Positions 26,018 through 34,807 of a DNA stretch of 44,800 nt are shown here, piece by piece (position 1 is the first letter of the stretch; every line of letters begins with the position of its first letter). Where the stretch lies: NCBI GenBank assembly GCA_023954855.1, contig JAGSGY010000042.1, forward strand, positions 1-44,800. The letters run 5' to 3'. Made by a program: the position numbers and the translations under genes. Under the pieces are notes generated by a model, which was not told where the DNA came from, did no database searches, and was given only the letters and a program-made list of their open reading frames with translations. This stretch comes from Pseudomonadota bacterium. GTDB lineage: Bacteria > Myxococcota_A > UBA796 > GCA-2862545.

Positions 26018-27382
26018 TTAGACGTGCGCTGGGGTCTCGGTGTAGGTCTCGTCGTCAGCGAAGGGCTCGAGCTCGTCCTCGATGGCCCGGCGGACGCCGC
26101 GAACGGTGTAGCCGTCAGGCACGATGACCATCGGAACGTCGGCCTTCGCGCAGGCATCGTCGACCGGCTGTTCGAGCGCCGCCGCTGCGTGGGCTCCGAG
26201 GAACAGGACGAGGTCGATGGCGCCGGTCTCGATGCGGCGGACGATAGAGCCTTCGCGACGCGCATCGGCGGGGTCCCAGGTCACCTTCGAGAAGTCGAAG
26301 GCGTCCTTGAGTGCGGCCGCGGCGGTCGCGGAGGGCTCGCCGCCGAGTAGCAGCACATGCTGCCCTTCGGCGTATCCGTTCCATTCCCAGTCGATCGGCA
26401 CGAAGTCCATCGTGTCCCCGCCGGCCACGGGGCTGTCGACCTGAAGGCGGTCGAGCACCCGGCGAAGCAGGGTCTGGTAGGGCGTTCCCTCGAGCACGGT
26501 GGGGTCGGCGAGGAAGAGCTCGGCGAGGGCCGGATCGCTCTGGCTCATGCCGGCGGCGAGGGCTGCCCCGAGCTGGTCGAGGAAGCCGGGGTCGTTCGAG
26601 TCCATCGCGTAGCGCAGGCGCTCGAGGGGATCGACGCTCGACGCGCGGGCCGGTGTGAGCATGCCCTGCAGCGCTTCGATGTGGTAGAGCGTGTCTTGGC
26701 GCCAGGAGCCGCCATCGGGCGTGGCACCGCGGGCCAGGCCATTGACCCAGCCAGGGCGATTTTCACGCGACCAGTGCGAGAGTCGGCTGATCAGACCCAC
26801 AATCTGCGGCTCGCGAAGCGGGCGGCCGAAGTCGTCGTTGGTCTCTTGCATGTCGCGCATCCAGGCCACGACGGCACCGACCAAGTGACGCTGGGCCTTT
26901 GTGGGGACGTCGAGCCAGCGGTTGCAGTGGGTGGCGGTGTAGCGAAGGCGTTCGTAGGTCTCGAGGAAGGCCTCGAGGTTGCGCGGGGGCTCGGGATTGC
27001 CGAGCTCTGCCACAAATTCGGCGAGGCGCGTGCGGTCCTCGGTCGGGGGCGCGGCGGGGGCCTGCCGGACCACGCGTCGACGAGCCACGCGCACCACAGG
27101 CTCCACCGGAGCGGGGGCACTGGCGGCGGGGGTCGGAGCGGCCTCTTGGGTCGCTTCACCCTGGGTGAGGCTGTGGCCGGCCATGACCTGTTCGGCCACG
27201 AGGGTGCCGATGCGGCTCACGAGGGCATCGCGGCGTTCCCAGAGCAGTCGCAGCTCGCTCTCGCCGGTAGGGCGGCTGCTGCGCTGATCGGCGAGTCGGC
27301 GGTGAGCTGCTTGAATGAGGTCGGTGACCTCCTGCAACTCAACCTTCAGGCCATCCAACATACGCATGGGACTATGGGACAC
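26018..27382 (-). CDS. DUF2325-like protein with N-terminal coiled coil
   Basis: The 454-residue protein starts with a helical, coiled-coil-like segment (about 8-65), then a basic Ala/Pro linker and a helical middle (120-330). The C-terminal 95 residues (HVLLLGGEPSA..., later IDLVLFLGAHAAAAL and VPMVIVPDG) look like the Rossmann-type DUF2325 fold: a GGE/GGR turn, a strand naming a lost contact site, and a final strand. The GTG start at 27382 is chosen because GAGGAGA lies five bases upstream; ATG 27367 is in frame too. It lies 115 bp downstream of the SUKH-like gene on the same strand. Function unknown. Confidence 0.7.
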   Translation of the reverse strand: MSHSPMRMLDGLKVELQEVTDLIQAAHRRLADQRSSRPTGESELRLLWERRDALVSRIGTLVAEQVMAGHSLTQGEATQEAAPTPAASAPAPVEPVVRVARRRVVRQAPAAPPTEDRTRLAEFVAELGNPEPPRNLEAFLETYERLRYTATHCNRWLDVPTKAQRHLVGAVVAWMRDMQETNDDFGRPLREPQIVGLISRLSHWSRENRPGWVNGLARGATPDGGSWRQDTLYHIEALQGMLTPARASSVDPLERLRYAMDSNDPGFLDQLGAALAAGMSQSDPALAELFLADPTVLEGTPYQTLLRRVLDRLQVDSPVAGGDTMDFVPIDWEWNGYAEGQHVLLLGGEPSATAAAALKDAFDFSKVTWDPADARREGSIVRRIETGAIDLVLFLGAHAAAALEQPVDDACAKADVPMVIVPDGYTVRGVRRAIEDELEPFADDETYTETPAHV

Positions 27383-27497
27383 GATGTCTCCTCAGAGACG
27401 AACAGTGTACTCGGTTGTTTGGGGTCCGTCAGCAGTCATCGGCCTGTCACCGCGGGTCGATGTGTTGCACGCCCGGATCGGCAGCGCTGTCACGACG

Positions 27498-28133
27498 CTA
27501 GGGCCTGCCGGGTGGCCAGGCGAGTGATGCCTCACTGTCGGGCGACAGACGTCGGAGTTGCTTGGCGAGCGCGCCATACGTTTCGAGCACGTCTTTGGTC
27601 GGCCATTTGCGGAGGTTGCTGACCGCGAACGTGCCCCCGAGGTGTGGCGGGTGCTTGGGGACCAGGCGGTGCGTCAGAGCCAGCGGGCCGAAGGACTCTG
27701 CCCAGCGGCTCGCCACCGACTGTCCGATGTCGATCTTTCCGGCCTGCACACGAAGTGCGAAGGCCCCGAGCGACAACGTCAGCGGCTCCAGCTCGCCGGT
27801 GATGGCGTTGAGCTTGGCGATGCCGTCTTCTCGGATGCCAATCGGCTGTCCCAGCGCGTCGAGCGCGATGACAAAGAACGGCGGTAGGTCGTAAAAGCGC
27901 TTCCACGACCCAATGGCATTGACCTCGCGAACCGAGGGCACGTCGGCGTTCGGCTGCGAGGGAAGAAACAGCAGCGCGCCGTCGTACATCGTGAAGCCGT
28001 TGCGCTTGCCGAGTAGCTCGGCCCACTCGATCGCCGCGCTCTCGTTCACCGATGTGGGCACGCTGAGGGCTGCCGTGCCCGCCACAATGGCCTCACTAGC
28101 GTCTGGAAACAGAATCTCGGCGGCCTTTGACAT
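27498..28133 (-). CDS. SUKH (SMI1/KNR4)-like protein
   Basis: The 211-residue protein resembles the SUKH superfamily. There is an early hydrophobic-Gly region (GFTMYDGALLFLP), a central FFVIALDALGQPIGI strand pair, then a GELEPLTLSLGAFAL segment like the 'IA-SF-EFL' end of SMI1/KNR4 domains. SUKH proteins are often immunity proteins against polymorphic toxins, but many have other or unknown roles. No toxin gene is beside it. ATG 28133 has AGGA upstream. It could form an operon with the DUF2325-like gene downstream. Confidence 0.6.
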   Translation of the reverse strand: MSKAAEILFPDASEAIVAGTAALSVPTSVNESAAIEWAELLGKRNGFTMYDGALLFLPSQPNADVPSVREVNAIGSWKRFYDLPPFFVIALDALGQPIGIREDGIAKLNAITGELEPLTLSLGAFALRVQAGKIDIGQSVASRWAESFGPLALTHRLVPKHPPHLGGTFAVSNLRKWPTKDVLETYGALAKQLRRLSPDSEASLAWPPGRP

Positions 28134-28267
28134 GTCAGAATCCTGTCGCGGAGCGGGTTCCCGTGCGCTAGTCTGGGCACCGCACGCCCGAAGTCTGCCT
28201 TATGGAGGCAGTCTGGCGCCGCTTCTCTTCGCAATTTCATCTCTTTTTTCTGTTTCTAGGAGAGTCC

Positions 28268-29899
28268 ATGCGCTCCGCACTACTCCTCAGTGCCGTCGCT
28301 CTGGCTGGCTGCACCGGCGAGGCCGGCATCACGATCTACAACGTGGCGCCCTCGGTCTCGATCACCGACCCAGTCGATAGCGCCATGTTCGAGGAGGGCG
28401 AGACCCTCACCTTCCGTGGCGTCATTGCCGATGACGGGCCGCTGGACGATCTGACCTTCCGCTGGGCCTCGAGCCTCGACGGCGAGCTGGCCTCGCTCGA
28501 CATCCCCGATGCCGAAGGCAACATCGAGCTCACCACAGCGAATCTCTCGCCGGGCGTACACGTCGTCGAGCTGCAGGCGGTCGACGGCGACGGTCTTGAT
28601 GGCTCCGACAACGTCACCATCACCATCGACGAGGTGCCCGAGCTTCCAAGCATTCGCGTCGAGCACCCCGCCGTGGGTGAGCAGGGCGTGATGGGCCAGC
28701 CCTTTGTGCTGCTCGTGAACGTCTCTGATGCGCAGGATCCGCCAGACCAGCTGGTCGTTGAGGCGAGCTCCAGCCCCACCCCTGGCTTCGTTTGCTACAT
28801 GGTGCCCGGCGGCACCGGCGATGCGCAGTGCACCGCGAGCTGGGCCGATGCCGGCAGCTACTTGCTGACCTTCACGGTGACCGACACCGACCAGAACACG
28901 TCGACGGCGAACGCCACGCTCCAGATTGTCGACCCGCTCGACTTCGACGGCGACAACGACGGCTACACGCCGAACGGTGGTGACTGCAACGACTCGAACG
29001 CCACGATGTACCCGGGCGCTCCCGAGATCTGCGACAACCTCGACAACGACTGCAACCCGAACACCCTCATCGACGTCGGCACCGACTGCTTCGACGACGA
29101 TGGCGACGGACAGTGTGAGGCGCCGCCGTGTGCGAACACCTCCTCGGGTCTTGCCGACTGCAACGACGCTGACGCCACGATCTACAACAACCCGAATGTG
29201 CAAGAGCAGATCAACGGCACCGACGATGATTGCGACACGCGCATCGACGAAGACACTTCGGTGTACGACGACGATGGCGACGGCTTCTGCGAGAGCGGAA
29301 ACTGCATCAACGCGAGCGGTACGCAGCCCGACTGCAACGACAACGCAGCACCGGTCAACCCCGACGCCAACGAAGACTGCAGCACGTCCTACGACGACAA
29401 CTGCGACGGCTTGACCAACACCCAGAACGCCGTCGGCTGCCAGCACTTCTACCTCGACCAGGACGGCGACACCTACGGCGTGCGCGGCGGCACCGAGTGC
29501 TACTGCGACACCGGCGTGCAGCCGTACACCGGCACGAACAGCAACGACTGCTACGACAACAACGCCAACGCGCGTCCGGGTCAGGGCAGCTGGTTCAGTG
29601 TGAACCGCGGCGACGGCAGCTTCGACTACAACTGCGATAATGCCCAAGAGAAGCGCTACAACGGCAGCTACAGCCCGTGCTTCGCCGAGTTCGCGCCGTT
29701 TACCTGCGAGACCAACAGTGCGGGCTGGACGTCAAGCAATCCGCAATGCGGGTCGAGTGCCAGCTGGGTCGACAGCTGCGACAACAGCTACGACGCGTTC
29801 TGCATGGGCGTTTGTATCCTCACCGAGACCTATGCCTCGTGTACCAACTGCTACACCTGTGGCGAGAACTATGAGACGCAGCAGCAGACCTGTCGCTGA
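28268..29899 (+). CDS. Surface lipoprotein with Ig/PKD-like and MopE-type Asp/Cys repeats
   Basis: The 543-residue protein has a lipobox (AVALAGC, Cys15), two beta-sandwich Ig/PKD-like domains (about 25-120 and 130-220; e.g. GEGETLTFRGVI-like strands and GSYLLTFTVTDTDQN), then repeats of the 'DxDxDG...DCND...PGAxExCDNxDNDC' type (about 225-420) known from MopE and many myxobacterial proteins, thought to bind metal. The last 90 residues are Cys-rich with CxxC pairs (CTNCYTC). ATG 28268 has AGGAGAG upstream. TAGTCT at 28169-28174 may be the promoter -10. A UUCG-loop terminator follows. It is likely exposed on the cell surface. Confidence 0.85.
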   Translation: MRSALLLSAVALAGCTGEAGITIYNVAPSVSITDPVDSAMFEEGETLTFRGVIADDGPLDDLTFRWASSLDGELASLDIPDAEGNIELTTANLSPGVHVVELQAVDGDGLDGSDNVTITIDEVPELPSIRVEHPAVGEQGVMGQPFVLLVNVSDAQDPPDQLVVEASSSPTPGFVCYMVPGGTGDAQCTASWADAGSYLLTFTVTDTDQNTSTANATLQIVDPLDFDGDNDGYTPNGGDCNDSNATMYPGAPEICDNLDNDCNPNTLIDVGTDCFDDDGDGQCEAPPCANTSSGLADCNDADATIYNNPNVQEQINGTDDDCDTRIDEDTSVYDDDGDGFCESGNCINASGTQPDCNDNAAPVNPDANEDCSTSYDDNCDGLTNTQNAVGCQHFYLDQDGDTYGVRGGTECYCDTGVQPYTGTNSNDCYDNNANARPGQGSWFSVNRGDGSFDYNCDNAQEKRYNGSYSPCFAEFAPFTCETNSAGWTSSNPQCGSSASWVDSCDNSYDAFCMGVCILTETYASCTNCYTCGENYETQQQTCR

Positions 29900-29918
29900 G
29901 GCGCCTTGAGGCAGAGCG

Positions 29919-29942
29919 ACGGCGGTCCTTCGGGGCCGCCGT
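29919..29942 (+). terminator. Intrinsic terminator with UUCG tetraloop
   Basis: A ten-pair stem (ACGGCGGTCC with GGGCCGCCGT, one G-U pair) closes a C(UUCG)G tetraloop and is followed by TCTTCGTTTC. It lies 20 bases after the MopE-like gene and in front of the convergent dinB 3' end, so it may serve both. Confidence 0.85.
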
Positions 29943-29950
29943 TCTTCGTT

Positions 29951-31027
29951 TCAGTCCTCGAACGGCAGAAAGAGCTGGTGGGGATGCGAGGAGCGCCCAC
30001 CGCCGAAGCCGCCGAGGCTGACGCCGATCAGCCGGACTGCACGGATGCCGGCTTCGGTCTCATCGAGGAGGGCGACCGCCACGGCTGCAACCTCTCTGCC
30101 GTCGGACGTGGGTCTCGGAAGCGTTCGCGACCGGGTGATGGTCGTGAAGTCGGCGTACCGCACCTTGATGACCACGGTCTTGCCCTTCTCGCCTTTTGCG
30201 GCGAGACCGTCGCAGATCTTCTCGGCCTGTTCGCGCATGCGCCGGCGTAGCAGCTCGATGTCGTCCACATCTTCCGAGAAGGTGCGCTCAGATCCCCGAC
30301 TCTTGCGGCCCGTCCGTGCTCTCACCGGCCGAGGGTCATGTCCGTTGGCCATGCGATGCAAGTAGAGGCCGCGCTGACCGATCCGCGCGCTCACCTGGTG
30401 CTCCTCGAGGGCCGCGAGGTCGGCCACGGTGCGAATGCCGGCGCTGTGCAGGCGCTTGGCGGTCGCGGGCCCCACGCCCCACAGGCGCTCGATGGGCAGC
30501 GGGTGGATGAACTCGAGCACGCGGTGCGGCGGAACCACGGTCAGCCCGTCGGGCTTGCGGTAGTCGCTGGCGATCTTGGCCACGAACTTCATGGGCGCGA
30601 CGCCGGCCGATGCGGTGAGATGCAGTTCCTCGAAGATGCGCTTTCGAACGATCTTCGCGACCTCGGTGCCGGTGCTTAGGCCGACCTTGTTCTCGGTCAC
30701 ATCGAGGAAGGCCTCGTCCAGCGACAGCCCCTCCACCATCTCGGTGGTGTCGTGGAAGATGGCGAACACCTGGCGCGACACCCTGCGGTACTTGGCGAAG
30801 TCACCGCGCAAGAACACGGTCTCGGGGCAGAGCCGCTTGGCCTTCGAGGCGGACATTGCGCTCTTGATGCCAAAGCGACGGGCTTCGTAGGACGCCGCGG
30901 CCACGACACCGCGCCCATCCGGAGTTCCACCCACGACGACCGGCCGGCCTCGAAGGGCAGGGTCGTCGCGCTGCTCGACCGAGGCGTAGAACGCGTCCAT
31001 GTCGACGTGGATGATCTTTCGAGTCAT
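29951..31027 (-). CDS. dinB: DNA polymerase IV (Y-family)
   Basis: The 358-residue error-prone polymerase bypasses DNA lesions. Metal ligands are present: Asp9 in HVDMDAFYASVE and Asp104-Glu105 in SLDEAFLDV. A helix-hairpin-helix thumb (RLWGVGPATAKRL) and little-finger domain follow, and the C-terminal QLFLPFED is a beta-clamp-binding motif (QLxLF type). ATG 31027 is chosen because MTRKIIHVDMDAF is the family start. A TAGATT hexamer lies 13 bases upstream, so the leader would be very short. It diverges from the kinase gene across only 38 bp. Confidence 0.95.
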   Translation of the reverse strand: MTRKIIHVDMDAFYASVEQRDDPALRGRPVVVGGTPDGRGVVAAASYEARRFGIKSAMSASKAKRLCPETVFLRGDFAKYRRVSRQVFAIFHDTTEMVEGLSLDEAFLDVTENKVGLSTGTEVAKIVRKRIFEELHLTASAGVAPMKFVAKIASDYRKPDGLTVVPPHRVLEFIHPLPIERLWGVGPATAKRLHSAGIRTVADLAALEEHQVSARIGQRGLYLHRMANGHDPRPVRARTGRKSRGSERTFSEDVDDIELLRRRMREQAEKICDGLAAKGEKGKTVVIKVRYADFTTITRSRTLPRPTSDGREVAAVAVALLDETEAGIRAVRLIGVSLGGFGGGRSSHPHQLFLPFED

Positions 31028-31065
31028 TGGGGCCATTCGCAATCTAGCGCGGTAGGCTGCGGGCC
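31028..31065. promoter_or_regulatory. Compact divergent promoter region of dinB and the kinase
   Basis: On the minus strand TAGATT (31046-31041) precedes dinB; on the plus strand TAGGCT (31053-31058) precedes the kinase GTG by seven bases. A start site seven bases after TAGGCT would place the first mRNA base at or one base before the GTG, so the kinase mRNA would be leaderless. The two -10-like hexamers are six bases apart and cannot both be occupied at once. Confidence 0.5.
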
Positions 31066-32304
31066 GTGGCACTCGAAACCGGACATGTGGTCGACCGCTA
31101 TGAGGTCCTGCGAACCCTCGGACAGGGGGGCATGGCGGCGGTCTACCTGGTCCGGCACACGACCCTTGGTTCCGAGCACGCGCTCAAGGTGCTCACCCTC
31201 GACCGACCGGGCCTACGCGAGCGCTTGCTGCAAGAAGGCCGCATGCAGGCGGCACTGCGTCACGACTGCGCGGTCACGGTCACCGATGTCATCGACGTCG
31301 ACGGGGCTCCCGGACTGATTCTCGAGTACGTGGACGGGCCTACGCTCGACGATTGGCTGATCCAGGACCCACCGCGCGAGCTGCGGCTCGACCTGTTTCG
31401 CCAGATTGTGGGTGCGGTTCAGGCCGCACACGACATGGGCTTGGTGCACCGCGACCTGAAGCCGGGCAACGTCCTGGTCGAGTCGCGGCCCGAGGGCCCA
31501 CGAGCCAAGGTGACCGACTTCGGTATTGCCAAGGCGCTCTCCGAGGACGAAGGGGCCGGCCAGACCCGCTCGGGAACGGCGATGGGCACGCCCGCCTACA
31601 TGGCGCCAGAGCAGATGCGCGACGCCTCGACCGTGGACCACCGCGCGGATGTGTGGGCACTCGGCGCCATCCTCTACGAGCTGATGACCGGCCAGGTTGC
31701 GCTCGGGCAGGGGACCCTGGTCGAGACCTGGGAGCGCGCCAAGACCGCGGACTTTGAGGACCCTTCAGTCGTGGTGCCGGACCTCCCATCGCAGGTGGCG
31801 GCGGCCATTCGCTCCTCGCTCGAGCCGGACCGCGACAAGCGGGTGGCGAGCTGCACGGCCCTGTTGACGCTTCTCGATGGTGGTCAGGCGGAGACCCCGG
31901 ACTTTGCGTTCCCGGTTCCGCCGCCGAAGCCGGGACTCAAGCGGCAGCACCTGATCGGGATTGCGGCTGTGGCCGCGGTCGCGCTGTTCTGCGGCCTCGG
32001 AACAGTTTCGCTGGGAGTGCTGTCGAGTCTCGGCGGCTCGGAACCTGAAGCCTGCGAGACGGGATGGTTTGGGACGGTCGGCTACGCCCGCGCGAGCGCA
32101 CTGTTTCGCTGGTCCGAGGGCGATGAGTGGCGCCTTCCGCGACGCATCGATGTGTATGGGTCGGTTCCGCGAACGGCCGACGATGGGCACGTCGTCTGCT
32201 ACTTGCCGGCCGGGAGCAAGGTCACGGTGTCTGACGACCCGATTCGGGCGCACGGACGTACCTGGGTCGAGGTCGGCGCGCGTGGCTTCGAGCTCCCCGA
32301 CTAG
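31066..32304 (+). CDS. Hanks-type Ser/Thr protein kinase with extracellular SH3-like tail
   Basis: The 412-residue kinase has a complete catalytic core: GQGGMAAVY (19-27), ATP-binding Lys41, HRDLKPGN with Asp130, DFG at 151-153, and an APE in the activation segment. A transmembrane segment spans about 296-318. The last 90 residues, likely periplasmic, contain GVLSSLGG then a small beta domain ending VGARGFELPD, like bacterial SH3/GW sensors of cell wall. It is transcribed from a probable leaderless promoter at GTG 31066. The stop overlaps the sulfotransferase gene. The targets are unknown. Confidence 0.92.
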   Translation: MALETGHVVDRYEVLRTLGQGGMAAVYLVRHTTLGSEHALKVLTLDRPGLRERLLQEGRMQAALRHDCAVTVTDVIDVDGAPGLILEYVDGPTLDDWLIQDPPRELRLDLFRQIVGAVQAAHDMGLVHRDLKPGNVLVESRPEGPRAKVTDFGIAKALSEDEGAGQTRSGTAMGTPAYMAPEQMRDASTVDHRADVWALGAILYELMTGQVALGQGTLVETWERAKTADFEDPSVVVPDLPSQVAAAIRSSLEPDRDKRVASCTALLTLLDGGQAETPDFAFPVPPPKPGLKRQHLIGIAAVAAVALFCGLGTVSLGVLSSLGGSEPEACETGWFGTVGYARASALFRWSEGDEWRLPRRIDVYGSVPRTADDGHVVCYLPAGSKVTVSDDPIRAHGRTWVEVGARGFELPD

Positions 32305-33092
32305 AGACCGCGCTGGTACCGGCGCATCCAGTCGAGGTTGAGCGAATCGGCCTGCTTCTCGATGGACGCTGCGTGTACGCCGATCGCCTCAGCGCCCTGC
32401 ACCCGAATGTGCCTCAGGGCCTCGCGAACAGCGGTGGCGCGGGCCTGATGCAGGCGTTCGTAAGTAAGGTGAAGCACGTCTTCACCAGCGAGGACGTCGT
32501 CCCACCAGGCTTCGTCGCGCTCGATGGTGCGAAGGCGACGGCCGATGGCGTTTCGCGAGTAGCGGGGCGGCAGGGACCAGCTGCTTCCCTGGTGTGAGGC
32601 CCATCGACCTGTCTGGAGCGCGCGTTCCCAAGAAACCGCTTGAGCGAGTCGGTCGGCTCGAACGATCCGAATCCAGCGGATGGGGCCGAGGGCGCTCTCC
32701 ATGGAGCGGGTCCCGAACCAGCGTCGGTGGTGGTGGGCATGAATCTTCATGCCGAACCAGCCGGTCGCGGAGGTACGGCGTCGCATCACCCGCTCGAGGT
32801 GGGCCGTGACCCGTGCTTCGCCCCATCCGAGCCGTCCGGCGAGGGCCAGAGCGGGGCCCGACAGTGCCCGATGGCGAAGGCTCGAAGCCATGCCGCCGAG
32901 GCGAACTTCCCAGTCCCGAATCTGCATGGGATTGAGGTACTCCTTGGGTGCGCCGACCATGCCCGTGTCCCACAGCGAGCGGCAGAGCAGGGTGGAGCCG
33001 GTCCGCGGCGTCGACGCGATCACATAGATGGCGCGGGGCGCGGTGGTGCGGGGCAGGTCCCAGGATGGACCATTTCGCGGATCGAGGAGCAT
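32301..33092 (-). CDS. Stf0-type sulfotransferase
   Basis: The 263-residue enzyme has the PAPS-binding loop STPRTGSTLLC at about 27-37, followed by KEYLNP and a GMKIHAHHHRRWF segment; these match the Stf0 family (trehalose-2-sulfotransferase and relatives). It moves sulfate from PAPS to a hydroxyl. ATG 33092 is chosen for lack of a better one. The 3' end shares CTAG with the stop of the convergent kinase gene. The 5' end diverges from the FadL gene. The acceptor is unknown; trehalose, glycans and lipids are possible. Confidence 0.83.
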   Translation of the reverse strand: MLLDPRNGPSWDLPRTTAPRAIYVIASTPRTGSTLLCRSLWDTGMVGAPKEYLNPMQIRDWEVRLGGMASSLRHRALSGPALALAGRLGWGEARVTAHLERVMRRRTSATGWFGMKIHAHHHRRWFGTRSMESALGPIRWIRIVRADRLAQAVSWERALQTGRWASHQGSSWSLPPRYSRNAIGRRLRTIERDEAWWDDVLAGEDVLHLTYERLHQARATAVREALRHIRVQGAEAIGVHAASIEKQADSLNLDWMRRYQRGL

Positions 33093-33165
33093 GCCGATGC
33101 ATAGCCTGCTGTTCGTGGGGCTTCGATGTTGACACTCGGATCACCCAAGGATCCGCCTCAGCTGC

Positions 33166-33171
33166 TAGTGT
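33166..33171 (+). promoter_or_regulatory. Possible -10 element (TAGTGT) of the FadL gene
   Basis: TAGTGT in GCTGCTAGTGTGCC lies 31 bases before ATG 33203. A TTGACA at 33129-33134 is too far upstream (31 bases) to pair with it as a -35. Confidence 0.35.
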
Positions 33172-33202
33172 GCCGGCCAGTCACGCGTCCAGGAGACCCC
33201 GG

Positions 33203-34645
33203 ATGAAGCACCTCGTCGTCCTCGCCCTTCTTCTTCCCACCACCGCCTCGGCCGGTGGGTACTTCTTCTCTGACTCTGGCATCGTCTCGCTGTCACGTGG
33301 TGGCGCCTGGGTCGCGGGTGCAGACAACCAGTTTGCCCAGCGCTACAACCCAGCGGGCCTCATCAAGGTCGAGCGGCCGACGGTGAACCTCGGCTGGGCG
33401 GGCGTGAACCAGTCCGTGAAGTTCGACGCGCGCGACGAGGACAACGACCCGACCGAGAGCTGTGAAGACGCCGACGGGGACCTGGTCGAGTGCGAGCAGG
33501 TCGTCAATGAAGCGTCGCCGTTCAGCGTGCCGCAGATTGGCTTCGCCATGCCGTTCTCGATTGGTGACCAGGACTTTGGCCTGGCCTTCGGTATGCACTC
33601 GCCCTTCGCGCCCAGCTACGCCTACGCCGAAGAGGGAGCCCAGCGCTACGGCGTCAAAGACTCCTCCATCTACCAGTTCTCCTTCGGGCCGAGCTTGGCC
33701 TGGCGACCGCACCCGATCGTGACCATCGGAGCCGGCTTCAACATGCAGATGTTCTGGGTCGAGCAGACCCTCGACATCACCACCTTTGGTCGCGCCGACC
33801 CGTCCAACGACGTGGGCATCACCCTGAAGGCCGGCGACTACGTGACGCCCGGTTTCGACGTCGGCGTGCTCATCGAGCCGGTCGAGCAGGTCTCCATCGG
33901 TCTGTCGATGATGCCGGGCAGCAAGTACGACGCCTCCGGATCGGTGGGCATCTCATTCGAGGGCAATGCGCTCGAGCTCGGTTCTTTTCAGGACGGCGAC
34001 TGCGAGCTTCCCGGCGACTTTGCGGAAGGCGATGAAGGCTGCCAGAGCGAGGATGGAATTACCCTGGCGATTCAGCTGCCCATGGTGCTTCGCGCTGGTG
34101 TGGCGGTCCGTCCGGTCCCCGAGCTCGAGGTCGAGGTCGCCTTTGTGTACCAGCAGTGGAGCACGATGACGGACCTGGTCGTAGACGATGTGGACGTCAG
34201 CATCATCAACCCGCTCACCTCCGAGGTGGAGCAGGTCGATTCCCAGTTTGTGATTCCCCAGTCCCTGCACGACACCTGGTCGATTCGCTTGGGTGGCCAG
34301 TACCGCATCAACGATTTGCTCGAAGTGCGCGCCGGTGGCTTCTACGAGCCCAGCGCGGTGGACCCCGAGCACGTGACCGTGAGCCTGGTCGATGGCGACA
34401 AGATTCAGCTCGGCGGTGGCGGCAGCTTCTACATCAACGATGAGGCCCTGCGCATCGACATCGCGGGCGCCGGCATCCTGATGAGCGACATCGACATCAC
34501 CGACTCCGAGGTCCACCTCACCAACGCCAACGTGCTCAACGACGACACCGTGGTGGTCGGCAACGGCACCTACAAGACCGGCGGCTGGATGGTCGGCCTG
34601 CAGGCGAGCTACGCCTTCGGCCAGCGCAAGCGCGAGGAAATGTAG
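33203..34645 (+). CDS. FadL/OmpP1/TodX-type outer membrane transporter
   Basis: The 480-residue beta-barrel has a signal peptide (MKHLVVLALLLPTTASA) and the N-terminal hatch signature of the family (SRGGAWVAGADNQFAQRYNPAGL). The rest shows amphipathic strands and aspartate-rich loops, ending VGLQASYAFGQRKREEM. FadL proteins let long-chain fatty acids and other hydrophobic compounds diffuse across the outer membrane. ATG 33203 has AGGAG seven bases upstream. The C-terminus does not end in an aromatic residue, which is usual for a barrel: the last aromatic is Phe in YAFGQ. Confidence 0.88.
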   Translation: MKHLVVLALLLPTTASAGGYFFSDSGIVSLSRGGAWVAGADNQFAQRYNPAGLIKVERPTVNLGWAGVNQSVKFDARDEDNDPTESCEDADGDLVECEQVVNEASPFSVPQIGFAMPFSIGDQDFGLAFGMHSPFAPSYAYAEEGAQRYGVKDSSIYQFSFGPSLAWRPHPIVTIGAGFNMQMFWVEQTLDITTFGRADPSNDVGITLKAGDYVTPGFDVGVLIEPVEQVSIGLSMMPGSKYDASGSVGISFEGNALELGSFQDGDCELPGDFAEGDEGCQSEDGITLAIQLPMVLRAGVAVRPVPELEVEVAFVYQQWSTMTDLVVDDVDVSIINPLTSEVEQVDSQFVIPQSLHDTWSIRLGGQYRINDLLEVRAGGFYEPSAVDPEHVTVSLVDGDKIQLGGGGSFYINDEALRIDIAGAGILMSDIDITDSEVHLTNANVLNDDTVVVGNGTYKTGGWMVGLQASYAFGQRKREEM

Positions 34646-34695
34646 GCGTCACTGCCCGTAAGTGAGGCCAGGCCCGAATTGGGCGAGAGTGGGGC

Positions 34696-34806
34696 ATGCT
34701 CACTCTTCCCCAGTGGCGTCAGGTAGCTGGCGTGCTCGTCATTCTCGTGCTGATCGCGGTGCGCTTGAACCGGGACCTGCCGCAGCTCTCGCTGTTCGCG
34801 CACTAG
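34696..34806 (+). CDS. Possible 36-residue single-span membrane microprotein
   Basis: A frame from ATG 34696 to TAG 34806 encodes 36 residues with one hydrophobic segment (QVAGVLVILVLIAV) flanked by Arg residues, ending LFAH. GAGAGTGG lies upstream as a loose ribosome site. It lies between the FadL gene and the convergent TetR gene, with one base between its stop and that of TetR. The hydrophobic pattern and snug fit support it; short length limits certainty. Confidence 0.45.
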   Translation: MLTLPQWRQVAGVLVILVLIAVRLNRDLPQLSLFAH

Positions 34807-34807
34807 T

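Noticed and set aside
33129-33134. TTGACA resembling a -35 box before the FadL gene
   Set aside because: No -10-like hexamer lies 16-18 bases downstream; the nearest candidate is 31 bases away.
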